In this document: piece by piece, positions 25,042-34,662 of the stretch | Layout: every line of letters starts with the position of its first letter | Position numbering within the stretch: position 1 is the first letter of the stretch | DNA from: Lachnospiraceae bacterium UBA7093 | Lineage (GTDB): Bacteria > Bacillota > Clostridia > Lachnospirales > Lachnospiraceae | Direction of reading: 5' to 3' | DNA: 64,000 nucleotides | NCBI GenBank assembly: GCA_002492465.1 | Contig: DKYT01000049.1 | Location: 44,947-108,946, forward strand | Position numbers and translations under genes: made by a program | The notes under the pieces: model-generated | The model's database searches: none | Seen by the model: only the letters and a program-made list of their open reading frames with translations | What the model was told of the DNA's origin: nothing

Positions 25042-26499
25042 CTACTGGATGCTGATCTGAGCATTGCCCAAGGTTACCTCCACGGTTTTCGCCTGATAAC
25101 CTGTAGGGCTCCCCTGCATGATGGTCAGTTCTACCGTTGTTCCGGCAGCGTAATACTGAAGCTCCTCCTTCAGCTCCGCCATGGAGGTAATCTCCACCCC
25201 GTTCAGTGCCGTAATGATATCTCCTCTTACCAGCCCCGCCTGATCTGCGGCTGAACCTTCCGTAACGGAAGATACAAACGCTCCCTGAGGCGCATCGTAA
25301 AGCTGGGAATATTCTGCTACTACATCCATCCCTGTAATTCCCAGATAACCTCTGTCCGCTTCATTGACCTGGGTTTTTGTTTCGCGGTTCATCAGCTCTT
25401 CTATAATGCTCTGCACATCGGAAATGGGAATGGCATAGCCCATACCCTCCACATAAGAGCCGCCGATCTTGTTGGAAATGATACCCACTACCTGACCGTA
25501 CATATTTAAAAGGGCGCCGCCGGAGTTACCTTGATTAATTGCCGCATCTGTCTGAATAAAGGTGTTGATCTCCGTATCCTCGCTCTGATAGTCACTCTGC
25601 ACTGCCGTTTCCATAATCGCCCTGTCAAGAGCGCTGACCACACCGGTGGTAACAGACTGCCCATAACCAAGGGCATTTCCAATGGCAATAACCGGTTCGC
25701 CTACCAACAGTTCCTCAGAGCTTCCCATCTGCGCAATAGCGATCTGGCTCATGGTTTCGTCACTGATATCCTCCAGCTTCACTGCTATTACAGCAAGATC
25801 CTTGTCTGCGTCCGTTCCCTTAATCTGAGCCCTTGCCTGCTCGCCGTTTACAAACTGAACCGTCAATTCTTCTGCATCGTTCACCACATGATGATTGGTG
25901 GTAAGAAGCAGCTCCGTATCGTTTTTCCCGATAATAATGCCGGAACCTGAGCCTATGCCTTCCCTGTCGTACTGCTGTCCCCAGAAGGACATTCTTTCCA
26001 CAAATTTGCTGTTTACGGAAACCACAGAAGGCATGGCGTCCTTTACCACCTCTGTCACGTCGGTAACGGTGGTATGGACGACCTTATCGCCATTTATTTC
26101 CACTTTACTTTCTACATCAGATAGCTGGCTGCTTTCCTGCGCCTGCTGTTTTTCTTCTTCTCTGGTCTGATAAACGCCTGCCCTTGCCTTTACATAGCCG
26201 GATACAAGATCCATTGCCTGGAAACCGATTCCTGCAAAAATGCCAAAGACCAAACCGCAGCTAAGACCAATCAAAAGCTTTTTGCCCACGCCGGAAGTTT
26301 TTTTATGAGGTTTTTCGGGCTTTTTCCCATACCCGGAAGGATTTCCGTCGCTGTAAAATCTGCCGCTGGCTCCGCTGAAGCTGCCATTCCCTCCGTATTG
26401 GTAGGTGTTGGAGCTTCCCTGCCCATAATTTGTATTGTTTGCCGTGTTCTGTCTGTCCGCAGCGTTGTTGTAATCGTTTGGATACTGATTGTCATACAT
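25042..26499 (-). CDS. htrA: HtrA/DegP-type membrane-anchored serine protease with PDZ domain
   Basis: Envelope quality-control protease of 485 residues. A cytoplasmic N-terminus rich in Asn, Tyr and Gly (about 1-60) precedes one membrane helix (LLIGLSCGLVFGIFAGIGFQ). The trypsin-like S1C domain carries the triad: His in LLTTNHHVVNDA, Asp in DADKDLAVIAV and Ser in NQGNSGGALLN. A single PDZ domain ends the protein (GYLGITGMDVVAE through GDIITALNGVEITSMAELKE). CAGGAGG precedes the ATG. Monocistronic or with the PrcB-like gene (69 bp apart). Regulation, often CssR-like in Firmicutes, cannot be read here. Confidence 0.95.
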   Translation of the reverse strand: MYDNQYPNDYNNAADRQNTANNTNYGQGSSNTYQYGGNGSFSGASGRFYSDGNPSGYGKKPEKPHKKTSGVGKKLLIGLSCGLVFGIFAGIGFQAMDLVSGYVKARAGVYQTREEEKQQAQESSQLSDVESKVEINGDKVVHTTVTDVTEVVKDAMPSVVSVNSKFVERMSFWGQQYDREGIGSGSGIIIGKNDTELLLTTNHHVVNDAEELTVQFVNGEQARAQIKGTDADKDLAVIAVKLEDISDETMSQIAIAQMGSSEELLVGEPVIAIGNALGYGQSVTTGVVSALDRAIMETAVQSDYQSEDTEINTFIQTDAAINQGNSGGALLNMYGQVVGIISNKIGGSYVEGMGYAIPISDVQSIIEELMNRETKTQVNEADRGYLGITGMDVVAEYSQLYDAPQGAFVSSVTEGSAADQAGLVRGDIITALNGVEITSMAELKEELQYYAAGTTVELTIMQGSPTGYQAKTVEVTLGNAQISIQ

Positions 26500-26604
26500 A
26501 ACAAATTACCTCCTGTTCATTCCTTTGTTATGTAATCAGTATATTCAGTAATTGTGTTCAATTTGTGACAAAAATTTGAGGATTTTGTTATCTGTTTCAC
26601 ATTT

Positions 26605-27531
26605 CTATTTCCAATAGCTCCGGTTCATGGAGAATGCCCTTACCATTTTTAAAGGCAGTGCCTTATATCGTTTTCCCAAAAAATATCCTATATACTTGCA
26701 GCCGCTCTGCCATACCAGCTTAAAGATCAGCCAAGGTTTTTTGATTCGGAAAAGATAGGCGCAGGTTTTCTTTACCAAACGAATTCCCTCGGATTCTGTG
26801 GAAAGACCGCTGAAAATCTGGGGATACTCCGCATGAGATACTCCCAGGTCGAAATTCCTCCGAAGCTGCTCCCATCCGCTGTAATTATGAGAATGCATCA
26901 CCCTTGCCTTTGCGGCGTATGCAATCCTGCCGCCCTCGTTCAACAGTCTTCTGGCATAGATCATATCCTCATTAAAGATGGTGTGGTCTGTAAATCCCCG
27001 AAGTCTGTCAAATACATCCCTTCTGTAGGCGGCACAGACATTGGAGGCAAAGAAAGCCTTGATCCCCATATCCTTTAAATTATCAGCCGACTTTACACAG
27101 GATTCTTCCGGATAATTGAAGGATCTGGTGTAGCTTTCGATCACCCCGCACCCAGGGGCAGGAATCTGCCTTCCGTAAACCATTGCCACCTCATGATTCT
27201 TAAAAGGCTGCAAAAGCTCCTCCACCAGATTTTCGTCTGCCGGAACGGCATCGTCTGTCATCATAATGAAATACGGCGCCGTGGACAACGAAACCCCATA
27301 ATTTCTTGTACCGCCATGGTCATAGTCTTCCTTCTTGATATGCTCCACCACAAGATTCCGGTACCTTTCCCAAAAGTCCGTACCTGCAATTAGCTGATCA
27401 AAATAACTTTTTTCAGTGTTAATCAGAATAATCTTTCCAACCTGCCGGCTCTGGGCTGTCAGCCGATCCAACAGTTTTAAAAAACCGGCGGAAGGCTTGT
27501 ACACCGGAATAATCACATCTACTTCTGCCAT
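26605..27531 (-). CDS. Family 2 glycosyltransferase (rhamnosyltransferase-like)
   Basis: A 308-residue cytoplasmic GT-A enzyme. DVIIPVYKPSAGFLKLLDRL opens the nucleotide-sugar site, MMTDDAVPADENLVEELL holds the Asp-Asp motif in the DXD position, and IFNEDMIYARRLL holds the catalytic-base Glu-Asp. The sequence style is that of dTDP-rhamnose transferases. It is the last gene of the polysaccharide block, separated from the LCP gene by a terminator-like hairpin, so it may be partly uncoupled. The acceptor is unknown. Confidence 0.85.
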   Translation of the reverse strand: MAEVDVIIPVYKPSAGFLKLLDRLTAQSRQVGKIILINTEKSYFDQLIAGTDFWERYRNLVVEHIKKEDYDHGGTRNYGVSLSTAPYFIMMTDDAVPADENLVEELLQPFKNHEVAMVYGRQIPAPGCGVIESYTRSFNYPEESCVKSADNLKDMGIKAFFASNVCAAYRRDVFDRLRGFTDHTIFNEDMIYARRLLNEGGRIAYAAKARVMHSHNYSGWEQLRRNFDLGVSHAEYPQIFSGLSTESEGIRLVKKTCAYLFRIKKPWLIFKLVWQSGCKYIGYFLGKRYKALPLKMVRAFSMNRSYWK

Positions 27532-27581
27532 AGTTAACCTCTAACGAATGCCTCACGCTTCTCGCTTGGTTTATCGTAAAC

Positions 27582-27609
27582 AAAAGGACCAGCTTTCGTT
27601 GGTCCTTTG
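27582..27609 (-). terminator. Hairpin after the LCP gene
   Basis: AAAGGACCA and TGGTCCTTT form a 9-bp stem just past the LCP stop. Only a short T run follows on the minus strand, so termination may be partial. Confidence 0.6.
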
Positions 27610-27622
27610 ATTTCATTGTCTC

Positions 27623-28789
27623 TTATTTTACATACGCGCTTGTGTCAGCCGCTACTTTCTCGCTGCATTCCAGAACAACTGAGGAAGGACTGTATTCTTC
27701 ATCCTTAAACAGGAATTCATGGAGCCACTGTACATTGTCCGCAAGAGATACCGGAACAACGCAGCTTCCCTTGGAACCGATGGTTCCTGTCTTACGCATA
27801 CTTTCCTCCGGGAATCCGCCCTGATCTACAATCTCATATTTGCCGATCTCTCCTAAAAGTTCCAGAATCTCTGACAGATCCAGAGAGGTATAAATCTCGT
27901 CCTTGTCAAAGATTGCATTGGCAACGGAATTTAAAGTTGCCGGAGAAGCCGTCTTAGCCTTGTCTGCAACTGCCATCAGCACTTCTCTTTGACGTTCCGC
28001 ACGTTTAAAGTCGTCTCCTGCCGTATAACGGATACGACAGTACGCCGTTGCCTGCAAGCCGTCCAAAAGCTGATATCCCGTACTGGTTACAGGCGTATAA
28101 TCCCTCTTTAAATTCTCAGCCATACAGATCTGATAGTTATTGATATGCTTCAGCTCCGCGTCATCTACGTCGATCATAACGCCGCCCAAGGCATCAATGG
28201 TGTCGCTAAGCCCTGCAAAACCTACAGTGACAAAATCCGTAATATTCATATCCAGGTTCATATTCAGCATATTGATCGCCTGCATGGGACCGCCCTTTGC
28301 GTAGGCTCCGTTACACTTATTATAAGAATCGTTGCTCAGATTCAGATAGGTATCACGATAAACGCTGACCAGCCTACACTCCCCTGTATCCAGGTTGATG
28401 GAAGCGATCATAATGGTGTCGCTTCGTGTATTTTTGGTAAGCGCGCCGGTGGTGGAATCCACACCGAACAGCGCAATGTTGCGGTAGCCCTTCATGGCGG
28501 TGGTTTCAACCTTCTCCTCTACCTCGGGGTTGATCACGATCTCTTCCTCCGGCAGATCCACTTTTCCCACCTTTTCCACTTTCAGGACACCGTAAAGCAC
28601 CACTACCATAATCAGCAAAATAAAAATCTCCAAAATAAAAAGAAGAATTTTGGTACGAGTCTTTTTGGACTTTTTCTTTACAGAAGCAGGCACCTTCTTG
28701 CCATGGCTGCTTTTCTTTTTCTTAACGCTTACAGGCTCCTCATGCCTTACCGGTCTTTTCTTCACAGGTTTCTTGGATGTTGTTGTCAT
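27623..28789 (-). CDS. LCP (LytR-CpsA-Psr) family glycopolymer ligase
   Basis: Enzyme that transfers undecaprenyl-linked wall polymers onto peptidoglycan outside the membrane. Of 388 residues, a very basic N-terminus (1-45, Lys-rich) precedes one helix (ILLFILEIFILLIMVVVLYG). The extracellular LCP domain shows IALFGVDSTTG, TRSDTIMIASINLDTGE, RLVSVYRDTYLNL and CRIRYTAGDDFKRAERQREV, the conserved Asp/Arg residues that hold the polyprenyl pyrophosphate. Position in the polysaccharide operon points to attachment of the locus-encoded glycan. Confidence 0.93.
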   Translation of the reverse strand: MTTTSKKPVKKRPVRHEEPVSVKKKKSSHGKKVPASVKKKSKKTRTKILLFILEIFILLIMVVVLYGVLKVEKVGKVDLPEEEIVINPEVEEKVETTAMKGYRNIALFGVDSTTGALTKNTRSDTIMIASINLDTGECRLVSVYRDTYLNLSNDSYNKCNGAYAKGGPMQAINMLNMNLDMNITDFVTVGFAGLSDTIDALGGVMIDVDDAELKHINNYQICMAENLKRDYTPVTSTGYQLLDGLQATAYCRIRYTAGDDFKRAERQREVLMAVADKAKTASPATLNSVANAIFDKDEIYTSLDLSEILELLGEIGKYEIVDQGGFPEESMRKTGTIGSKGSCVVPVSLADNVQWLHEFLFKDEEYSPSSVVLECSEKVAADTSAYVK

Positions 28790-28960
28790 ATTATCAATCT
28801 CTCCCTTGTTTACTACTTTTAAAATCTTTTGGGCCTCATCATCCGTGATTTCTCACAAGATACTATTTTGACACAAAATTTCCCATTAGGCAAGTCCCTG
28901 ACCGCTTTTTTTATCTATCCTTAAGATTTGTAAATTAGGGCATTTATATACAAAAAGTTT

Positions 28961-30370
28961 TTAATAGGCGTTCTTATTCACAAAACCCTTGAATATGGTC
29001 AAAAACATAATCTTAAAATCCAGCGCCAAAGTCCAGTTTTCAATGTAAAACAAGTCGTATTCAATTCTCTTTCGTATGGAGGTATCTCCCCTGTAACCGT
29101 TAATCTGCGCCCAGCCGGTAAGCCCGGGACGAACCTGATGCTTGATCATATAACGGGGAATTTCTTCCTTAAACTTCTCAACAAACTGAGGGCGTTCCGG
29201 TCTCGGTCCCACCAGCGACATTTCCCCCAGGAGAATATTGAAAAGCTGAGGCAGCTCGTCTAAACTGGTATGGCGGAGGAATTTCCCTACCTTCGTCACT
29301 CTCGGATCGTCCTTTATGGTCCAGCCCTTTTGTTCGGAAGACGGCTTCTGCATTTCCATGGTACGGAATTTATACATCTTAAAGGTTTTATTATGAAGCC
29401 CTACTCTCTCCTGCTTAAAGATAACAGGTCCGCGGCTGGTAAATCTCACAGCAAGAGCTGCAATCAGCATAATCGGCGAGGATATTACAATTCCCACTGC
29501 CGCCCCTATCATGTCTACCGCCCGTTTTGTAACCCAGTTCAGCGTATTGGTAAGGGGCACATAGCGGATATTGATTACCGGAAGCCCCATCAGATCTTCC
29601 GTGTAGGGATGACTGGGTACCAATGAATTATAATCGGGAATAAACTTTGTATGCACCCCTGACTTTTCGCACAGATCCACAATATATTCCAAATGGTCAT
29701 AATCTTTCAACGCCAGCGTAATGGCAATTTCATCCAGCTTATTCTCCGGCAGAATATAATGAATATTTTCAATTCTGCCCACCACCTTAACACCTTTATA
29801 TACCGTTCCGCTGGGAATTCGGTCGTCCAGTATGCCGCGAACCACATATCCCCATTGGGGATTGGCATTAATTCTGGTAATATACTCTTCCGCCGCCCTG
29901 GAATAGCCCACCAGAAGAATATATTTTAAATTGTAGCCTTTTTTCCTGAAATAAAGCAGCATGTTCCGGATCAGCGTACGGCATATGGTGGTGAACATTA
30001 CGTTTATAATATAAAATGCTCCCATCATAAAACGGGAGAAATCCTGCTGCTTGATAATATACAAAAACACGATGAATAAGACAATACCCACAGAGTTCGC
30101 CATGATAATGCCTTCAAGCTCGTATTTCCGTCTGGTAGCGCGTTTGGGCGCATACATATTGAAAAAATAATATAAAATAATATATTCGGGCACAACAAAA
30201 TAAAGGAAACTAAAATAGGTCCTCATATCCAGTGCCCCTGCGCCCGGTTCCGTATCGGCAAAAATGGTGCAGAACTTTATATACCATGCAAGCAAGTAAG
30301 AGACCGCCACCACAATAGCGTCTACCAACAAGTGCAATCGATTAAAATACTTCTGATTGTCCTTTATCAT
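28961..30370 (-). CDS. Polyprenyl glycosylphosphotransferase (initiating transferase, WcaJ/WbaP-like)
   Basis: Starts glycan synthesis by moving a sugar phosphate onto undecaprenyl phosphate. The 469 residues have four N-terminal helices (about 15-130) and a CoA-binding-like central domain (ILLVGYSRAAEEYI). A membrane-inserted hairpin helix follows (DMIGAAVGIVISSPIMLIAA), then the catalytic core with VIFKQERVGLHNKTFKMYKF, SLDELPQLFNILLGEMSLVG, GPRPERP and RPGLTGWAQINGY. Full length. It is three genes upstream of the operon end. The sugar (glucose or galactose phosphate) is not predictable by eye. Confidence 0.93.
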   Translation of the reverse strand: MIKDNQKYFNRLHLLVDAIVVAVSYLLAWYIKFCTIFADTEPGAGALDMRTYFSFLYFVVPEYIILYYFFNMYAPKRATRRKYELEGIIMANSVGIVLFIVFLYIIKQQDFSRFMMGAFYIINVMFTTICRTLIRNMLLYFRKKGYNLKYILLVGYSRAAEEYITRINANPQWGYVVRGILDDRIPSGTVYKGVKVVGRIENIHYILPENKLDEIAITLALKDYDHLEYIVDLCEKSGVHTKFIPDYNSLVPSHPYTEDLMGLPVINIRYVPLTNTLNWVTKRAVDMIGAAVGIVISSPIMLIAALAVRFTSRGPVIFKQERVGLHNKTFKMYKFRTMEMQKPSSEQKGWTIKDDPRVTKVGKFLRHTSLDELPQLFNILLGEMSLVGPRPERPQFVEKFKEEIPRYMIKHQVRPGLTGWAQINGYRGDTSIRKRIEYDLFYIENWTLALDFKIMFLTIFKGFVNKNAY

Positions 30371-30422
30371 TTCCTGCTACCTTCTTGCAAACATTTTACA
30401 ATATTATTACAAAAAGTACAAC

Positions 30423-31391
30423 TTAAAATTGGAGCAGCCTTCTAAGCATACTGACCCACAACTGCCCCTGAATCCAGAAATAGTTTCCGGTATTCCTGAT
30501 TGAATATTTTACTTTCTTCCTCCGTCCTTCTTCGGAGCAGGCAAGCCTGATACCCTCAGAAAGACCTCCAAAATACGCCCCGCCCATTCCTTTCAGGGTG
30601 AAAAACAGCCCCTTGATCAGATGCCCTGTTGCTAAAAAAGGCAGATTCAGGAGTATCTGTAAAAAAGGCATGTTCTTATAAATCATATAAAGATTATTCC
30701 TTGCAGACAATTTCACCTTAAAGGCATTGTGCCTGGAACCGCTGACTGCGCTTCCGGCATGAAAAACCTTTGCCTCCGGCACATATATATTAGGATAACC
30801 ATAAATATTCGCCCGATACCCTAAATCTACGTCCTCAAGATAAGCGAAATGGTTTACATCAAAAAAACCGATCTTTTCAAACATGGCACGCCGGTACAGC
30901 GCCGCTCCGGCGCACGCGGAAAAAACCCGTCCCGGACGTTCAAAACGCCCTGTCCCTTTATCCTTTCCACGGGCAAAGGCCCAGCCCAAAGCACTGTAGA
31001 AATCCCCTGCACCGTCCAGCTTATGGGGATTACGCAGGTTAATCATTTTTGCCGCTGCCGAAAAAGCGCCGGGATGGGCGTCAAGAGCCTTTTCCAACTG
31101 AAAAACCATCTGTCCGTCCACTTCCGTATCATTGTTGAGCAAAAGCACATACTCCGTCTCCGCCGCCTGGATCCCCGCATTTACCGCCTTGCTGAATCCT
31201 GTATTTTCCGGAAAAGCAATTACCTTCACTTCCCTGTACTTTTCTTTTACCAATGCAAGGCTTCCATCCTCAGAATGATTGTCCACCACAATAATCTCAG
31301 GAACTGCCGTTCCCCCGCAGAGAGTTGCAAGACAGCGGTCGATATATTGAATTCCATTGTAGTTGGGTATTATGGCAGTGGTTTTTGTCAT
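30423..31391 (-). CDS. Family 2 glycosyltransferase (WbbL/rhamnosyl type)
   Basis: A 322-residue GT-A enzyme. TAIIPNYNGIQYIDRCLATL, then VLLLNNDTEVDGQMVFQLE (Asp motif) and AYLEDVDLGYRANIYGYPN (Glu-Asp motif) match the WbbL-like dTDP-rhamnose transferases. An amphipathic C-terminal region (ILLNLPFLATGHLIKGLFF) may touch the membrane. Eleven bases downstream of the next GT2 on the same strand. Confidence 0.87.
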   Translation of the reverse strand: MTKTTAIIPNYNGIQYIDRCLATLCGGTAVPEIIVVDNHSEDGSLALVKEKYREVKVIAFPENTGFSKAVNAGIQAAETEYVLLLNNDTEVDGQMVFQLEKALDAHPGAFSAAAKMINLRNPHKLDGAGDFYSALGWAFARGKDKGTGRFERPGRVFSACAGAALYRRAMFEKIGFFDVNHFAYLEDVDLGYRANIYGYPNIYVPEAKVFHAGSAVSGSRHNAFKVKLSARNNLYMIYKNMPFLQILLNLPFLATGHLIKGLFFTLKGMGGAYFGGLSEGIRLACSEEGRRKKVKYSIRNTGNYFWIQGQLWVSMLRRLLQF

Positions 31392-31402
31392 TTATTAAAT
31401 CC

Positions 31403-32794
31403 TCATTTTATTTCTTCTATTTTTTCCGTCATCATGGGATCCCATACGATTCGATAGCCTTTTTCCCGCACCTTATCACAAAATTTCCGGCTCAGCTCCA
31501 GAAAATCCACATCCTCCTTCAGACAGTCGCGCCAGTCAAATCTTCCAGTTCCCGCATGCTGCAAATAGGGGAGACCGATCAGTTCCTCCAGAATCCCTTC
31601 CGCCGCCATAGAGGCTTTCATACAGCGGATATCTACCATTTCCGCTTCCTGCTGCAAAACGGCTCTGTGCATGTATCCGCTATACTCCTTGTGAAGCCCC
31701 TGGTAAAGGGGTGTTCCCTCCTTTGTATACAAACCACCTGTTATTTTATTTTTCTTATCAATCAATTTGCCTCCTACCACCGCCACATCCGGTCTGTTGG
31801 AAAGAAGATCCGGCTGATACTCGATCCTGTAAAAACCAAGATGGGGCATGTGGGATACCGTTCCCTTAAACCCTCTGGACCTTAGGAAATCTTCCAGAGC
31901 TCTTTTCCCTGCATCGTAGGCATACTGCTTACTTCCGGGATTTTCCGAAGTGGACTGTCCGTGACACCGCCAATGATACAGCACCCTGGGAATGTGTGCC
32001 ACAGGTATTTCCTTTTTCTTTGTTCTCAGCTTATCCTTTCCCAGCATCATGCTCACCGCCCGAAGCACCAGATCATAGTCCTGGGCGCCGTCACACACGC
32101 TTCTAAACCCCAGTTCCTGCATTAACTGACGTTTCATTACCATAAAATGGCACACATAATTGTTTGTCAAAAGCAGGTCAATATTAAAGTCCGGTTTCCG
32201 GTTCACTTCAAAATAACGGGTCTGATTCTCGTCGCACTTATCCTCATCGGAATAGATCATCTGCAGCTGAATATCCTCCCTGTCGTACCTGTCAATGCAG
32301 GCGGCAACCTCATAGAGGGCATCCGGAGTAAGCGCATCGTCGTGATCCAAAAGCCCGGCATAATCTCCCGTGGCATACATAAGCGCCTGATTCGTGTTGG
32401 CTGAAATTCCCGCATTCAGCTTCAGTCTTCTGTACATAATCCGCTGATCGGAATAGGTTTTTACCACTTCTTCCACCCTGGGACTGTCGCTGGCATCAGC
32501 GATAATTAATTCAAAATTGCCGTAGGTCTGGGCAAGAACCGAATCCAGCATCGCCCGCAAGTGCTCCTCCCTGGTTTCATAGGCAGGCACCAGAATGCTG
32601 AACTTAACGGAAAACGCTTTACCCTTTTTTTTCTGTCCCTGCAGCGTAACCACATCCAAAGGTTTATACGTATAATCATCCAAAATTTCTGTCCCGACCC
32701 GCTCCCTCATGGCATAGTAGGCACGGCGTATCCCGTTTTTCCTTATATAGCGTAATGTTTTTTTCAGATTATTTACCTTTATAATTTTTGTCAA
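31403..32794 (-). CDS. Family 2 glycosyltransferase
   Basis: A 463-residue protein starting at TTG (32794) after AAAGGACGG. The GT-A domain lies at about 55-280: KFSILVPAYETREEHLRAML, YAGLLDHDDALTPDALYEVA with the Asp-His-Asp-Asp metal motif, and QDYDLVLRAV. The C-terminal 150 residues are specific to this group and resemble a truncated second domain (VAVVGGKLIDKKNKITGGLY). Similar to the first GT domain of the larger enzyme at 34663. Likely adds one residue of the repeat unit. Confidence 0.85.
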   Translation of the reverse strand: MTKIIKVNNLKKTLRYIRKNGIRRAYYAMRERVGTEILDDYTYKPLDVVTLQGQKKKGKAFSVKFSILVPAYETREEHLRAMLDSVLAQTYGNFELIIADASDSPRVEEVVKTYSDQRIMYRRLKLNAGISANTNQALMYATGDYAGLLDHDDALTPDALYEVAACIDRYDREDIQLQMIYSDEDKCDENQTRYFEVNRKPDFNIDLLLTNNYVCHFMVMKRQLMQELGFRSVCDGAQDYDLVLRAVSMMLGKDKLRTKKKEIPVAHIPRVLYHWRCHGQSTSENPGSKQYAYDAGKRALEDFLRSRGFKGTVSHMPHLGFYRIEYQPDLLSNRPDVAVVGGKLIDKKNKITGGLYTKEGTPLYQGLHKEYSGYMHRAVLQQEAEMVDIRCMKASMAAEGILEELIGLPYLQHAGTGRFDWRDCLKEDVDFLELSRKFCDKVREKGYRIVWDPMMTEKIEEIK

Positions 32795-32865
32795 CTTTCC
32801 GTCCTTTCATTCTGCCTAACCTAAGAATCGTCCTGTATTACCAGGACGATTCCCAATGAAGTAAA

Positions 32866-34587
32866 TCAAAGATATTCTTTCAGCGCCTCCGTCAGCTTTG
32901 CAACCTTATCGTCTGCATCCGCCAGGCTGCTTCCCTTAACCCCCATGTAAAATTTAATTTTGGGCTCTGTGCCGGAAGGTCGGGCACAGCACCATGAATC
33001 ATTGGTCAGGTCAAAGTACAGCACGTTCGACTTGGGCAGACCAGCAGGTCTTTCTTCCCCTGTGGCAAGATCCTTGATGATGCCCTTGTCATAATCCCTG
33101 AATTCCTTTACCGTAAGCTCCCCGAAGTTTTTCGGAGGATTGCTTCTTAATTTGTCCATCATTTGGGCAATCTGTTTGGAACCGTCTATTCCCTTTAACG
33201 TAATTGCATACTGTGTTTCTTTAAAATAACCATATTTTTCATAAAGCTTTAACATTTGATCCCATACGGTAATGCCGTTTTTCTTGCACCATGCCGCCAT
33301 CTCGCAAAGGCACATAACGGCAACAACCGCGTCCTTATCTCTTGCATGGGTGCCTGCAAGGCAGCCGTAGCTTTCTTCCAATCCAAACACATAGTTATTT
33401 GAGCCGGTCTGCTCAAAAAGCTTAATCTGCTCTCCAATAAATTTGAATCCGGTCAATACCTCAATGAATTTAACCCCATAGTCCTTTGCAATCGCCGCCG
33501 CCATATTGGTGGTTACAATGGTGGTTACCAGCGCAGAATTCTCGGGCATGGTGCCGGTTGCCGTTCTTTCTCTCAAAATATACTCTGCAATCAGCATCCC
33601 CGACATATTACCCGTAAAAGGAATGTATTCGCCGGATTTGGTATCCAGGGCGTAAATCCCCAGTCTGTCCGCATCCGGATCGGTAGCAAGGACAATATCC
33701 GCATTTTTCTCCTTTGCCAGCTTAAGCGCCAGGGTAAATGCCTTGGGATCCTCGGGATTGGGATATTCCAGTGTGGTAAAATCGGGATCCGGCAGCTCCT
33801 GCTCAGGCACTACATACACATGCTTGAAGCCCAGCTCTGAAAGGATTCTTCTTACCGGCACATTCCCCGTTCCATGGAAGGGAGAATATACGATTTTAAT
33901 GTCGTCCGCCACTTCCTGAATGATCTCGGGATGGATGATCTGCTTTTTCAGTTCCTCCATGTATGCGTCGTCTATTTCCTTGCCGATCACCTGGTACAGC
34001 CCTGCGGCAATGGCAGCATCCTTATCCATGGTTTTAACCTGGTGATAGTCGGTTACCTTTTTCACTTCTGTGATAATTTCCACATCCTTGGGCGCCGTTA
34101 CCTGGGCGCCGTCCTCCCAGTATGCCTTATAACCGTTATATTCCGGAGGGTTGTGGCTTGCCGTGATCACAATACCTGAAATACAGTGGAGTTTGCGGAG
34201 GGCAAAGGAAAGCTCCGGCGTAGGACGCAGGGCGTCAAATACATATGCTTTAATCCCATTTGCGTTCAGGCACAGCGCCGCCTCATCCGCAAATTCAGGG
34301 GACATTCTTCTTGAATCATAGGCAATCGCCACACCTCTGTCTTTTCCTCCCTGGCTGATAATGTAATTGGCTAGTCCCTGGGTCGCCTTTCTCACGGTAT
34401 AAATATTCATGCGGTTGGTGCCCGCGCCGATTACGCCTCTAAGACCTCCGGTTCCGAATTCCAGTTCCTTGTAAAAGCGATCCTCTATTTCCTTTTCATC
34501 TCCTGCGATACCGCGCAGCTCTTCTTTGGTCTTTTCATCAAAATAGGCGTCTTCCAGCCAAAAATCATACTGCTCCTTATAGCTCAT
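32866..34587 (-). CDS. Phosphoglucomutase/phosphomannomutase (PgcA-like)
   Basis: Alpha-D-phosphohexomutase of 573 residues supplying glucose-1-phosphate for RfbA. Start at 34587 follows GAGGAGG; the frame opens 27 bases earlier. Active-site parts are intact: phosphoserine loop TASHNPPEYNGYKAYW, metal loop ATDPDADRLGIY, sugar loop GLEESYGC and phosphate loop CARPSGTEPKIKFYM. Lying inside the glycosyltransferase run, it ties the operon to dTDP-sugar production. Confidence 0.94.
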   Translation of the reverse strand: MSYKEQYDFWLEDAYFDEKTKEELRGIAGDEKEIEDRFYKELEFGTGGLRGVIGAGTNRMNIYTVRKATQGLANYIISQGGKDRGVAIAYDSRRMSPEFADEAALCLNANGIKAYVFDALRPTPELSFALRKLHCISGIVITASHNPPEYNGYKAYWEDGAQVTAPKDVEIITEVKKVTDYHQVKTMDKDAAIAAGLYQVIGKEIDDAYMEELKKQIIHPEIIQEVADDIKIVYSPFHGTGNVPVRRILSELGFKHVYVVPEQELPDPDFTTLEYPNPEDPKAFTLALKLAKEKNADIVLATDPDADRLGIYALDTKSGEYIPFTGNMSGMLIAEYILRERTATGTMPENSALVTTIVTTNMAAAIAKDYGVKFIEVLTGFKFIGEQIKLFEQTGSNNYVFGLEESYGCLAGTHARDKDAVVAVMCLCEMAAWCKKNGITVWDQMLKLYEKYGYFKETQYAITLKGIDGSKQIAQMMDKLRSNPPKNFGELTVKEFRDYDKGIIKDLATGEERPAGLPKSNVLYFDLTNDSWCCARPSGTEPKIKFYMGVKGSSLADADDKVAKLTEALKEYL

Positions 34588-34662
34588 GTTCCATCCTCCT
34601 CGCGTTATTTTCATATCCGGTACAGAAATTCAGAGTACCTGTATTATTTTACCATAATTTCT